Positions 22,701 through 36,408 of a stretch of 64,000 nucleotides of DNA are shown here, piece by piece. The notes below the pieces were generated by a model. It made no database searches. It had not been told where the DNA came from and was given only the letters and a program-made list of their open reading frames with translations. The position numbers and the translations under genes are program-made. Each line of letters begins with the position of its first letter. Positions within the stretch are counted from its first letter, which is position 1. The stretch is from Acridotheres tristis (Eukaryota > Chordata > Aves > Passeriformes > Sturnidae): positions 28,371,442 to 28,435,441 of the forward strand of contig CM072885.1 in assembly GCA_037013685.1 (NCBI GenBank), in the 5' to 3' direction.

Positions 22701-22999
22701 CTCTTATCTGTGCCAACATCAAGAGGCAGTCTGGCAGGAGACCAAACAATTAAGAGGACTGGACATTTCAAATAAATCAGTGATAATTGAAGATATCAAA
22801 TAATGTCATAACTACATGTATAGTGAATCAATGTTTTCTACATTGGAATTTATTAAGCAGAACAAGGTCTCTTCCAGAGGAGATTTCTTTGGGGACTCTG
22901 ATTTGAGGGAGTTTTCTATGACTGTGGTAAAAGGATCCAAAATAATCAATGAGGCTGAATCACACTAAGAGATTTCTGGGATGCTTGAGGGTATTTCTG
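19701..22999. other. Unique AT-rich DNA, no gene recognised
   Basis: About 3.3 kb of non-coding sequence. An open frame of 100 codons at 20831-21133 (+) has no recognised similarity, and its start overlaps a short ATCATAGAGTTTC stretch that may be a CR1 tail remnant. Nothing else stands out. Confidence 0.45.
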
Positions 23000-23770
23000 G
23001 CATAGCAAGATCACAGTAAGACACTGGAGACTACCTAGTCCACATTCCTGATCTGTGCAGGACAGTCTTCAGTTCTACACCTGTGAGCTATGACTTTGTC
23101 TAGACAAATGATAAAGTTTCCAAGAATGGAGATCCATTTCTATTTGAGAAATCTCAGTACACGCTGCACTAACTTACAAGTGAAGACTATTCCCTTAATG
23201 TCCAGTCGAAGCTTCCTGAGACACTATGTGGCTCTTACTCCTTGCTGTATTAGCTATGACAACTGAGAAGAGTCTGTCTGCCTCAGTCCTGGAGCAGCCT
23301 TCAGATAACCATAGGCTGCTATTGAATCATGAATTAGACACTGCACTGCGGAAATAATAAACCTCATAATGCCTTAACCCCTTCCCATAGATCACATATT
23401 CCACCCAGAATAGCAGCCTTGTCCCCTCCACTTTCCCACAGACCTCTCGGGATTCAAAACTGGACTCAACATTCAGTGCTCAGCCTTACTAGCTCTGAGG
23501 AGAGAGAGATGATAACTTCACTGCATCTGCCAGTCACGCTGGTTCTGTTGTAGTTCAGTGTGAGGTTTTACTTGTATGCTGCACTAGTTCATTGCTGAAT
23601 ACAAATTCAGTCTGCACTTACTGTAATCCCCAGGTCCTTTCCAGCAACACTGTTGCGCTGCCAATCCCTTTCTCATTTGTACTGATTCCCTGAGTTGTTC
23701 TGCATTATGTGTGTTTGAAGGAAGCATGAGGATACGAATAGCAATAACTGTACCAATGTCTGCCACTTAC
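23000..23770 (-). mobile_element. Old, diverged CR1 fragment, minus strand
   Basis: Read on the minus strand, this stretch follows the CR1 3' pattern: it ends near a TCACAGTAAGACACTGGAGACTAC segment and includes decayed blocks before it that correspond to the ORF2 C-terminus and 3' UTR. It is more diverged than the other CR1 copies, so it is probably an ancient insertion. The limits are approximate. Confidence 0.55.
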
Positions 23771-25490
23771 AAGGGGGAGATATTTTCAGTCCCTTTAGAT
23801 GGTATGTGAACTATTTAATTCCATAGCTTCCTAAAAAGCTTAATAATTCATTTTCTGTGGCTAGGAAAACCTAATTTAATCAGAGTCCAAGATCATAGTT
23901 TTGACTGAAGCAATATATAAGGATAAGTATCAGAGATTATTAATTTCATTTGTATCAGTGATGCATTTGAATCAAGTTAAGACAGAGAGCACTACTATAA
24001 TCCAAAAGCAGCAGCAACCAAAAATGGGAGTTCATTTTGTAAGGACAAAGAGTACTTTCATTTTTTATGCTAACTCTCTCTCATGAAGACTTAACAATAA
24101 GCAAATGAAAAGAAAAATCTATCTGGTCACAATCTGAACATTTCCTCTTAGACAGGTAGAGCATAGTTCTTTAAAAAGGAACCCCATGAATGCTTTGGTT
24201 GTGAAATGTAGGATATTTTATGCAGCTCTTTTCAGATGTTTCAGTAGAAAAAAATATTTTAAAAAGATATGTTAATTTAAAGTCTTTAAAATCATAGCTG
24301 TCCAGCTCACTAGAACCATACTTTGTAAACCACACTTTGTAAACTCTATATTTAATTTAATAACCCCACCCCCATATATGTTTCAATCAGGCAAAATTTT
24401 TATAATGAAAATATTAGTATTTATGGTTATTTCAGTCAATATAATCAATATTTACATGGACAGAAATTAAACTATTTATCAAAAATCTAGTTTGCAAAAC
24501 AGCCAAATTATATCAATTATATAAATTTTACCTTCTTTGCTTTAGAAACAGTTAATCTGCTTCTAAAATATAATATAATTATAATATAATATAATTCATA
24601 TTCTGGCATATATTTTTTCTTTTTTTAAAAAAGTATGCAGAGAATAAATTGTATTTACATTTTGATTTCTCAAAATACAATACGTTTCTTCTTTAAACCA
24701 GGTATGTTGAACACTATTACAATTTTATCTTAGAAATTATAATTTAATTTTTTTGTATGAATGTCTCCATACAGTGTTAAAAGATACATTTAGTTAAAAC
24801 AAGAAAATATGAAAAATAAGATGCTATCTGAATTCCAAAGTTTTATCCTTGTATTACAGAATTTTAAGCTGCAATCAAGAATTAAACAGGTAATGTGTAT
24901 GTTATGATATCAGCATAAAAGTAAATTAATAATGTGGAAAGGAATGCAACAGTAAATGTACCAGAATGGAGTCCTTCGTCTCACTTGCCTTCGCTTTTCA
25001 GAGCTAAGCTCTCCTAATGACAAAGTTCAAGGGAATTGCTTCTTGAAGCTAATTTCTGGTTAGAGATTCATATGTTACAGTTGTATTACAGTATAGCACA
25101 GTGCTCTTATTTACCTCTTATTATCCAGCTTTCTATCTGTTCCTTTTTTTCCTATGCTTTCTTGGATTCTCTGATGGCATTTCAAAGAAAGGAGATTCAT
25201 TGCTCCTCAAGGACAAAATTTACATGTTACTTTATTGATGAACAATTTAAGAGTCTGGTTGGGTGCCACTGGGTATCAATTACAATTCTTGCAAGAACCT
25301 GGCATGAATTTACTCACAATTAATGAGATGTCAGCCAACTTGAAAGAAATGCATTGATGTCCCATAGCAAAGTAATCAGACCCTCATAAGGCCAGGTAAT
25401 ATGAACATCTTTCAGAGAGCTTTCATCTATCTTAAATGTCATAGATAGTTTCAGTACACTTCACAAAGGGAAAGGATTGTGCAAGATAGA

Positions 25491-25588
25491 AGTACAATAC
25501 TGGGACTGTCCAAATCCTAAATTAAACGAAAAATATAGTAGTACAATACTGGGACTGTCCAAATCCTAAATTAAACGAAAAATATAGT
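25491..25588. repeat. Exact 49-bp tandem duplication
   Basis: Two adjacent copies, 25491-25539 and 25540-25588, are identical. Each begins AGTACAATACTGGGACTGTC. Exact identity suggests a recent local duplication, or an assembly duplication. No repeat family is recognised. Confidence 0.95.
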
Positions 25589-28500
25589 GAATATGTGAAA
25601 GGAAAAGCATGACTTTTAATGTATGCCTTTGTAGTTGTGTGCATATAAGTGGATATATATCTATATGTGTATATAATATATATATGCATAGATATACACA
25701 ACCTGTATAAATTTGAATCTAAAATTGTCAACTTTTAAATATTTTTGCTCCCTTTTTTTCTGGATTAGGTGGAAGGGAAGTTTTAAGTGTCCAGGTTTTG
25801 CATTTTGCACCCTGCTATTTATGGCTTTTCCTCTCTCTAGCAGAACCTAGTGCTGAGAGCTAGGTGCCTGGGTTTCATAGGGTACTTCTGAGGAGGGAAA
25901 ACAAAAACAAGACAAACAGACAAATTTTGACAGCTATTATTACTAAATTTCAAATTCAAATCTGCTTCCGAGGTGCTACCTTTGTCAAGACTGTAAACCT
26001 ATGACTCTGGGCTTTGGAAATGACTTTGCTATGTACAAGTGTCAGAACTCACATTCTGGAAGGCATTCATAAATTATGTATTGTCAGATTTTAAACAATG
26101 AAGCAGTGGTAACAATATGCAAGTTTACAGGCCACCTAGGATTAAAACTAGGCTTTTAAATTCTCTTCAACCCAAGAAAATCTGGTCTAAGTAACCTTAG
26201 CAGAGACATCTGCATTCTCCTGCGTCATTACTCTGAAGGATCAGAAGATTCAAGTAACCAGGTTTCTAACTTACTACAAATTATAAGAATGAGAATTGAA
26301 GGACTGACATTCTTCGTATTGCAGCCATCTGAATAAACTCAACTGAGAAAAATTGTGCAAATTTTAGGAGCCGGAGACAGCAGAAACATGTGTACTGCTA
26401 CAGCAGTATTATTCCAAAGTATTATAATTTTGGAAGTATTACTACTCTTACGTTTTTGCAGGCAGAGAAACTAGCCAGGTATTACATGCTGTGAGCAGAT
26501 GAGGGAGTTTCTACATAACTTAATCATTACAATTATTTTTTACTTAATCACAATCATATCCATATAATTTAAACTCATTTCTCAAAGAGACATTTTTATT
26601 TGCATTTAAGTGAACAAGATGAAAAAGTGTTGTTTAAGGAACTGCTTGAAAGAACTCATCCAAAAAATATTACTTTGTCCTAGAAAAATTTCTAAACAAA
26701 GTTGATGAAACAAAAGTGCATAAGTAATTAAGTCTATCCAGATACATTCTTAATATAAAAAAAAATTCTATTTGATATAACATAATTTCATTGTGGGTAA
26801 TGATAATAGGAATATTTAATTGAGAATGTTATTGTTTAAAAAAATTAAGGGCAGTTTAGAAACCAAGGCAATATTTCTCCATTACTACTGTTCAAATGTT
26901 GCAAAATACCCATATGTCTAATACTGAAATTATGTAATGGTGCATGAAAATTTTCTTATGAACTACAGCTTTCAGTTTCTTCCAATTAAGACAGAACTAA
27001 GGAAGAGATTCTTTGCATTTATTGGATATTACAATATGCATTATTTATTTATTATTATCAGCTTAAAATGGGTTCTCTAACCTTCTTTATCTGTTTAATA
27101 CAATTTGTTTTAAAAAATCAAATATGTAATTTATTAGACTAGAGTATGTATCACATTGTGGAGCATCATGTAAAAATTCTTTGATAGATAGTATTCCTAT
27201 AATGAAATTTTTACTAACTCTAACTGCCTCAGGATAATAAAGAGAATATTATAGTAATTCTCAATAGGGTTTTCCTAGCAAACAATTTTTGATGACATAT
27301 TAAATTAAACATCCTAAATAAGGATTTGATTGCTCTTTAATTAATTTCTTTTTAATTTATAATAATTTGATACCAATTAAAATATATGCTTGACGATTTA
27401 GATACATGTTCACCATTGTACAGTACAACTAAATAAATTTGTTTTTATAACAAATTGGTAGTTAGTTAAATTTGGATACTAAAAACAGAAAGATAAAACT
27501 TTTGAGATTAAGATGAACATGATATGTTTGCTTTTGAAAATGTACACTGAGCAAAATATTTCATATAAATATTTCAATAACTTAGAAGTTGGTCATTGTG
27601 ATGGATGCAATTGACACCTCAAACAAACTAGCCCTGACCTTGGTGCAGTTTCCAAAGGGGATAAAAGCCTGGGTTGTAGCTCCCTGCTGTTCCTCCTCTA
27701 GGTAACCCCCAAATGAAAAGAGTGACCCAGTTTTTCCAAAAGTCACTTGTCAAGGACCAAAGCAAATTGTGGGAACAAGGATATATGCATACCTTTTCCA
27801 CTGTATGTATTTTGACCACAAGCGAGTCGCTTCTTTTCCAGAAATATAGCAGCAACATCAGGAGTTTAGAGAACAAGAGGATACTCTCTGGATCTCATGA
27901 CTCAATGGGAGAGTCTCCCTTACACTTTATGTCTTCAGTCTACCTTGATTCAAAGTCAATTTTCCTTCATGTGCTTTTTTCATGCAGTAACTAATAGAGT
28001 AAAGCTTGCCACTGAGCTTTGTTAAATGGCACTTTAAAATATTTAAATTAGAACCACTTTTGCTAATACCTTTGGCAGTGATTCTCTGAATGAATCTCTC
28101 ATTCACTACAGTCATGGATCCAAATTGAAAATTCCAGAGAAATGTAAAATATTTCATTTAAGAAAAAAAATCAAATTATTTCTGTAGTCTTTGTTACCCA
28201 AGTAACTGATAACAAAATTGATGGTAACTCAGCTGCACTTTCTTGTCTGTTATGGTCAGCTAATGCCTAACAGACCAGTAAGGACTTTCTCTTCACGGCC
28301 ATCACAAATTTCAGCACAAAAGGGAACAAATTTTGACTCTACATAGACTTCTGTAGTTGGGTGAACATTTACAAAATTCTCTTATATTCAAATAATACCA
28401 CACTTAATTGTCTGTTATGCTGGTTGAGACCATTGAGGAAGTATGTATGTATGATGTACAATACCATCCCAAATTCTGCCATTTAATCCCTAAGTTAAAA

Positions 28501-29443
28501 TCCTTCCAAGGATACAATCCCCTCTCAATCAAAGCATGCTTGGTATACATTTCCTTAATTAAAATATTGATTTTTTTAAAAAATTCCATTACTTATTGTC
28601 TCTATAGACATGTAAAAAGGTGATGCAATATAATGTGCTTGCACTTGTTTGAGAGAAGAAAAACCATGAGCATCACATTACAAAGTTATTGTCAATGCAA
28701 CTCAGATAGTCAGCAACTGTGGGGAAAGGGAGTAAGAGTACAAAGACGTCTGAGCAAGAATTACTTCCTCTTGTGGAGAGAATTAAGGGAAATAGCCGGG
28801 GAAACTATAAATTTGTTGCTGAAGAACGAAAAAAACCCTGAAACTTTCCCTTGCTCACATGTTTCCAAGAATCACTTGCAGACGATATATGGTTATATCA
28901 CAGGAATTAATTAGTCTAATGGACCCGGATAGGAAGCAGTAAAAAAACCCATAATATCAGCGATACTGTCCTGGTTTATTTTATTGAATTTCACACTGAG
29001 CACAAAGCATAAAGATAGAAAATGTATCCCCTGAAATATACAGGGCTCAAGAAGAGCAGCAGTCATATGGATAATTGGTGCTGTTAATATATATGCTACG
29101 AATCCTGCATTCTGCTCCTCTAGAAACATTGAAAAATAAAGCTAATTTTGAGCATTTGGGTGCATTGCTACCAGTGCATTCAGTTAAAAAATATAATCAT
29201 TTCCTTTTCTGTGCTGCCTCACTGGATGCCTGATTAAAACCATTAATGTTCCCCTCCCTCCTCAGAAGTCTAGACAACTCATGCCTAAAGAGAGAGATAA
29301 CCAGAGGGAGAGGATATTTCATAGTGGCACAGTAGACAGAGAAGTTACTTGCAATAAATTACACATATAAAACTTCTATTTGAAACTTTGCTCCTTAAAA
29401 TCAGTAACCAGTACTACTAGCCTTAAACTTTGAAGTCCCTTAT

Positions 29444-29469
29444 CACACACACACACATACACACATACT
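29444..29469. repeat. CA-rich microsatellite
   Basis: A short CA dinucleotide repeat interrupted by ACATACACA-type units. Confidence 0.85.
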
Positions 29470-30295
29470 TCCTGTAGATGCACATTATCCCAGTAATTTA
29501 GGCTGCAGAGAACAATTTCACATCTGAAAACACAACAGGAATGAGAGTGCTGCCAGCCATCTTTGACCTCAAGTTCTCTCTTTCTGGTGCAAGTTTATGA
29601 ATAGAACTCCTCCCCCTGAAGATTTGTACTTATACAGTTTTGAGGGCTTATCACCCCTCTGTTCTGTTTGTGCTTGCAATAACTGACACTTCATTGTATA
29701 TCTTAGATAAACAGGAAAGATAGTGAGGCAGAAGTAACCTCACAAGGAAAGGATACCTTAAAACAGTTAAAATCTATTCAACGTTTTCAGAGAAAGATAG
29801 GAAGAAAAAAAAGCAGAAGAAAACAAAAATTTGTGATTCTGTTTACTTCTTATCAATATTTTCTGATTGAAGAGAAATGAGCAGCATGTCTATTCATACA
29901 GTCTGACTAATACTCAAAAATCTCTTGTAACAAATGCATCTTTATTTATATTTCTCCAGATAATGAGGGAACTATAGGGATAATCCATGCTGTTTCCCAG
30001 GGCACATGCACTAAGAAAGGACATTTAATACAAGGTAGGAGTCAGCATTCCTTATCAGCAAGACCTAAAAAGGACAGAAGAGCAAAGACAGTCTTAAGCA
30101 TCACTTTTGGTGGCAAACTTAAAAAACTGTCTCATGTTCCCTTCCCATAGAATTTCTGCTGTTATGTCATTAACATACATTTATCTCTGAGTTCAAACAC
30201 AGAGCGAGAATAAATATAATTTTTAATCATCTGCTTTTTCATCTCATATGTGAAGAAAAAATATTTTTCTGTAATTTCAAATGCTAATTTGAATT

Positions 30296-30345
30296 ATAAT
30301 CTTAAAGATCTTTTGCAACCTAAGTGATTCTATGATTCTGTGGAC
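30296..30345 (+). mobile_element. CR1 3'-tail fragment
   Basis: The sequence runs TTAAAGATCTTTTGCAACC and then AAGTGATTCTATGATTCTGTG, the typical 3' end of avian CR1 with its terminal octamer-like repeat. It is a minimal 5'-truncated copy. Confidence 0.7.
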
Positions 30346-31489
30346 CTCCTAATAGTCATGAATATCTGGGCAGCATGTATGCAACATTACCAAAAACATT
30401 GATGATGCAAGTGATGCAACACAGAATTTGCACTTTAATAGGTGTTCCACAACTTAGAATTTGAAAGACTTGCCTTGATTTGAAATGTCTTTCACAGAAT
30501 ACAGTAATCAGCAGCTGGTCTTACAGCAAATATCTTTCTTGCAGTTTGTTAACAAATCTTAACATCTATGTGCTCTTTTTCTACTTGCTCATTGAGTTTT
30601 AGAGATGAAGTGTGAACTGAACTTAAGAAATTCTATCCTTCTTGTAGCTGTAATACACTTTAACTTCTAGAGTATTGCTAAACAAATAACTAAAATTATA
30701 TTAGTTATTAACAATACCCTTTAATTTACTTGTTTTAAAAAATCTGACTGTTTAATCATGAAAATACCTGTTTTCTTGGTTTAATTTGGGCAAATGAATT
30801 GAAAAGAACTTAATGACATGAGAAATTTTGCCTTTGATATTCTTTTATGGGTGAAAAGCTCTCATTGACTTTCCCATTGTGTCACCAACTTATATTTTCC
30901 TTCTGCTGTGCTGGTGTGTTGATTGTTTTCTGTGTTTGGGTTTTGATTTGGGCTGCAAGAGATTTTAATAATCATTGAAAACATTTTTTTCAATCAATTT
31001 TATGTCTTGATAAGTGACCTATCAAAAGTAGAATTTCTTCATGAGTGTATAACTTTCCATGTAACATCTTATTTTCAGGATCCTTATTTCAGTTTTCATT
31101 TAAATATGACTGATTCTTTCCTGGCTTTCATCCTTTGGGTTGAATTGGGGAAGTTTTTTAGTTATTCTCTCCAGTCTGGCCAGTTGCTTGGGTAACCTCA
31201 GTCGTCATTCTGCCAAAACTGAACATCAGCATGGCCTTAATGTATCCCACTCCCTTCCTGTGGTGTACTATGGCTACCTAGGCACATATTGGTATTTTCT
31301 TATGGAGCTTGGATTTGCTATGGGGTTCTGAAGGATTTCTGATAGGTGATTTAAATATTTTGTTACTTTTTCTGGTACAAATTGTTGGCTGGAATGTTAA
31401 AGACTCGGCCATCCTTTCTGCTCATGTAGTCCTAGAGCAAATTAAATTGGCCAAATTCAATGAGATGTTCCCAGACTATAAAGATTCAA

Positions 31490-31632
31490 AAACAAGCAAA
31501 CAAAACAAAACAAAACAAAACAAAACAAACAAACAAACTAACTAAAAACCAAAAAAAAACCCCAAAAAACAACAGCAAAAAACCAAACCAAACCAAACCA
31601 AACAAAAAAAACAAAAACAAAACCAAAAAACT
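31490..31632 (+). repeat. A/C-rich low-complexity tract (AAACA/AACCA type)
   Basis: Repeats of the AAACA, AAAC and AAACC type run for about 140 bp. Similar A/C-rich tracts occur at about 9240-9315, 36330-36408 and 40296-40350. Open frames made of Lys, Asn, Gln and Thr in it are artefacts of the repeat. Confidence 0.9.
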
Positions 31633-34600
31633 TGCAGAGATTTAAAATCATAAATTGAATGATGAGCACTGTCTTAACAGTTGTGAGAAGGAAGGAGAAG
31701 GAAGCTCCAATAAACAAGGAATTCAGATATTTCAGGCAGGCTCACATAAAGGAAGTGTATTTGAAACATATGTAAATGGGAGGGGGGAAGCAGATTTTAT
31801 TTATTTACTGTTATGATATTCAGTAGGAAAATTACACACATTCCTCTGCAAAAATATAAACCATCCCACTTCCCTACTGCATATGCATTATTTACCTTAA
31901 ATAAACAACCATCTGATCCAACCATCTGAATGTGATTTATCCCCAATAGACTTTCTAGGCACTCTGACATATTTTCTGCTACGTTTGATAGAATTCGAGA
32001 TGACTGTTCTTTTGGCAGTGACCTTTAATTTGAATCTGTCTGCCACAGCCATGCTGTTCCATAATCATAGCTTACTAGGTATTCTTATTTCCATCTTTGA
32101 ATAAAATGAAGGAAAAAAGTAATCTCTGAAATATTTACATGTCTCTTCATGTTTTTATCATCTAAAATATTACTGTAGTTTAATTACCAAGCTGAGAGCA
32201 AAGGGATTTTTTCACATTAGAACAGAAGCTGCATATTTAAGATAGAAGATATAGAAAGAAATATAACTGAAAAATGTTAAAATACACTCATATTTTTTAA
32301 CACTCCCCCTGACCAGGCTGAAACTTCCTTTTCTGGGGTGAACAGATTATCAGGAAAAGGCATACTATTTGTTTCTTCTCTTCTTCCCTCATTTTTATAT
32401 CCTAATAAACAAACTATTGCATTATTCATTTTTAGAATGTACATGTATAATGCTTCTAAGACTCTGGAAATAACTTTTCCAATAACTCAGTCACGTAAGT
32501 TGAATACCACTTCCAAATCAAAGTAAATTGGTTCTCAAAAATGCCATATATGAAGGGTAACATTCTGGCCCCTGGAAAAAACTTTTATGAAGTTAATTGG
32601 ATCAATTTTGCACCATTTAAAAACTTAATTGCAGAGACTAGATGCTCAGTTGTTTCAACAAATGATCCTACATGTCACTTTTGAAAAGCTTGTTCTTAAT
32701 ATTCAGTATATTATAAAAACAAAACAAAAAAATAGTTTAAAAAAAAGTACTTCAGACTAATTTAACCTCCAGTAAATGCACACTTTCGTTACCTTTTGGA
32801 AATCTATTATACTCTAAATTAATCAAGGCCAGTACATCTGATTTTGTGCTTCTGGCTCTGAATCCTTCCTGTGGAATATTTTAAGTTCATGAGAATCACT
32901 GACTCAGCAGTGAGATTTGCTGTAAGAAGGTTGATAGCGTGTGTCTGCCTGCCTTAATGACATAAATCATTGCATTCTGGATGGTAGAACTGATCCAGGG
33001 AAGTTCTGTATGGATCCTATTCTGAAGAGTGCAAGGCAAGACTAGAAGACTTAGGACAGATATCACATTCAGCTATGTTAAAATTATTGCATTCTGCTTT
33101 TAGGATTGGGAATTTTGATGATTGATCACATTCTAAAGAATGTTGCTACAGTTTTCATGAATGCTACCACAGAGAAAGAATTTGAATAATTCTTGTCTAG
33201 GAAGTGTTTTAGAAGGTGTTTATGAGTTCTGAAAGAATAACCATATAGCATGGCTTATTACAAGACTGATAATGATATTTCTATTTCCAAGTGCTGGTTG
33301 CATTACAGAAATAGACTGCTGTACACTGTGGTTTAACTATTCAACTTGACAATATTTTAGAAACCGTAAGTATACTCACATAGGGCAGAAATAACTTCCA
33401 GAAAGGCTTCTGGAAGCTCAAGACACACTAAGAAATAGTATTGTAAAATTTCCTTATCTCAAACAGAATTAAATTATGCAGAGAAAGAAAAGGCTCGTAG
33501 GGGAATTATGACTAAGATCAGAGTTAGCCTGGTTTTTCACCACCTGATTCAGGTCATGACCCACAATGTACTACTCTGTCTTGCTGACCATAAACAGCAG
33601 TTGAATGAACTATATTATCTAATGGCTTAATAGAATATAAACTTTTGTAGTCTTATCTGAGAAACTCCATGTTGAATGCAATATATATTCTGGAAAACCT
33701 TACATGAAAAAAGGCTGAGCAACATTTTCTGCCTTCTCCACTATGGTTGCTTATCATATGTTATCTTAGAGAAAATGGAAAAGCTTTGATTCTCTGGTTT
33801 ACAATATTAAAAAATTTTCCTATGTCCTTTTCCCTTTCAGTAACACTTTCTTGACTGCTTTTGGATGTCATAGGCAAGGACTTTGTTGATGGAGTGATTA
33901 AATGATGTGCAGTTTGTCCTTAGCAGAGAAGGTGATACTTACACAGAGAATAATTTTTAAGGAGAAAGAATGTTCTCATGGAAGAGGTCTCAGAATGTAA
34001 AAATCAGCTATGTGTTGCTCTCAGTAGCACTGGGCCTCTCTTCATTACTGTCCCATCACTCTTCTAAAAGTGCTCCCATTTCATCCACTTTAATAAAGTT
34101 TAACAAAAAAAGTTGCTGAAGAATTTCAATGTCATCTTCTCTTTCAGTAGCAGACATTCTTCAGAGCACTGAAAAAATAGAATCTTCTGTTCAATAAAGT
34201 AAGCAAAGTGAAACTGTTAGTAAAAATTAAGTTTAATAGTTTTCTTTTATCAACTAGGATGTTCACAAAGGGTTTTTTTACATTAATTTTCTTTCACAAT
34301 AAAAGATTTTTATTCTACTTAGTAATTCTAGGAATGTATCTTACGCTGTATGATAAAAAATTACATTTATGGCCCAGTCGCATGATTTATTGAGCACATA
34401 TTTTATCTTTTCCTGTGTTGATTATCTTTGCTGTAGGAGAGGTAATGTCTGCATGTCAAAAAGGAAAACTAAATTTGAGGTGCTTATGATTTTTTCTTTT
34501 ATTTAGGTTGCATTTTTGAGCCCTTATTACAGAATGGAATAAATAAAATGCAAGATAAAATCAAAATCTTGAGGTAACATCCTCACAAAGTCATAGCAAG

Positions 34601-35431
34601 GGAAAGGCCCCAAAGATTTACCTGATTTTCTCAAATAATAATGTGTTCTTTAATGTCAACTACCAGGCATTTGCCTCTGAACAAACTGTTAATATGGAAG
34701 TTTCTTTCACTCAGAAACCCAGTATCTTCCTGAACCACAGGCCAGACTGAAGAATGACAAATTGTTCAATGCAGTGCAAATGAGACAATGCTCAAAGCAA
34801 AATCCCTTTAGTAGTTCCCAGTGTTATTCAGCTTATCTGCTAGAGTACCATATGCTGGTCAAACAGCAACATTCAATGCATCTGTTAAATCATATGCCAA
34901 AACCAACTATCTCCAGCAAAACTACTAATAAATTACTCATATGACAATAGCTTTATTATGTCCACATATTTTTATACCATAAATGAGAAAACTGAGAATT
35001 TGGAATTAATGCATAATTTCTGAAATCATCAACACATGCTAATGAACTGCCGATAAATCATATAAGCAATGAACTGTTTCTCATTCTATACTCCCTTCCT
35101 CTAGGAATTCTTTATTTTATTTAGCAAGAACAATACTATTTTTTGCAGAGGAAAGGAAGGATGAAATAACTTTTTTGTAGTTTCAATTAATACTTTCTTT
35201 TTTGTTTCTCCATATTGTTCTTAAAATCCAATACTAGGGCTAGGTTCTTTATAAAGATATAAGATTTTGAAAAGTGTAAACAAGAAACATTGTCAAAATA
35301 TTTAAATAGTTAAGAAGACAATGACATGCTTATTCCAGAAGATCTTGGTTTATGTATAATCTGGCTGGTGAGAGAAATTTTCAAGCCCAAATGGTATCAT
35401 GCTGATTCTTCATTACCTATATCGGGCTATA

Positions 35432-35576
35432 GAGGAAAAGAAAAGAGAAGAGAAGAGAAGAGAAGAGAAGAGAAGAGAAGAGAAGAGAAGAGAAGAGAAG
35501 AGAAGAGAAGAGAAGAGAAGAGAAGAGAAGAGAAGAGAAGAGAAGAGAAGAGAAGAGAAGAGAAGAGAAGAGAAAA
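35432..35576 (+). repeat. (AAGAG)n pentanucleotide microsatellite
   Basis: An almost perfect homopurine array of the GAGAA unit, about 28 copies over roughly 140 bp, bounded by AGAGGAAAAG and AGAAAAGG. Such homopurine-homopyrimidine tracts can form triplex (H-DNA) structures. The Lys/Arg/Glu open frames across it are repeat translation, not proteins. Confidence 0.97.
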
Positions 35577-36329
35577 GGCCTCTTTCTCACTGCAAGTATC
35601 TGCCCATTAGACATCTATCTTATAAAATATTTATAATCAGTTCTGTCTTAGGATCTTGAGATTTGCTATCTTCCAGTGAAATTTGATAAGAGGTATTGTA
35701 TCATTTCAGTATTGTCTCCAAGGATTAGATTGGGATAGTAGTATTTTCACAAATACAGTTTAAGCACCTACAAATCATTTTACACCAAAAATCCACCACA
35801 GAATTGATGGAACAGAACAAATGAGCCTGAGTAAACACAGAAATACACATAACACATGATCTTCCCTCACTGGCCTTGCTGAATATTTTCTTTACTGTCT
35901 GGAAATATGTAGAGTATATTTCTTCCTTCTTACTGTAAAAACTGGCTCTAGAGATTTTGCAGTAATGACAACTACCTTGGAAAGAAAACCTGATGCATTA
36001 TTTTATAAAACTAAAATCACTGTTTTTGACAAAGAAATAGTGCATGTCTTGCAGTCCCAGCAGCAAGCATAATCAGCACTGTGCAGTTAGGTGCACTTAC
36101 CTGGCCAAATAAAAAATTTAATTTCACCAGAGGCTATAAAATATGGGTTAGACATGAAATGGTTAAACTGTGAAAGAAGTTCTTTGTACATGCACTCATC
36201 CCGAGAAGTACACACAGGGATGATTGGCCTAGCTTGACCCACTGATGGTATTCTGGATTTAAATTAAGTCTGTTGAGGGTGGTAATGGTAAAAGTTTCTG
36301 GGTTTGGTACTTAAATCTGTTATTTCACA

Positions 36330-36408
36330 ATAAAAAAAACCAAAAAACCCAAAAAAGCAAACAAAACCCAAAACCAACCAAACAACAACAACAACAGCAA
36401 CAAAAAGC
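36330..36408 (+). repeat. A/C-rich low-complexity tract
   Basis: A run of A-rich units with CC interruptions, changing into ACAACAACA repeats. Confidence 0.85.

Larger units (their letters stand above)
23771..30295. other. Long unique AT-rich DNA with small simple repeats
   Basis: About 6.5 kb without a recognised gene. Small features are an AATATAAT-type repeat near 24565-24600, a 49-bp tandem duplication at 25491-25588, a TATATA tract near 25655-25690 and a CA-rich repeat near 29445-29468. Open frames are short and unconvincing. Confidence 0.45.

Noticed and set aside
31490..31632. A/C-rich tract as the poly-A tail of a retrotransposed gene copy
   Set aside because: It is a mixed AAAC/AACC repeat, not a poly-A run, and the DNA before it shows no processed coding sequence.
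35326..35659. Lys/Arg/Glu-rich open frames
   Set aside because: They are translations of the AAGAG microsatellite.
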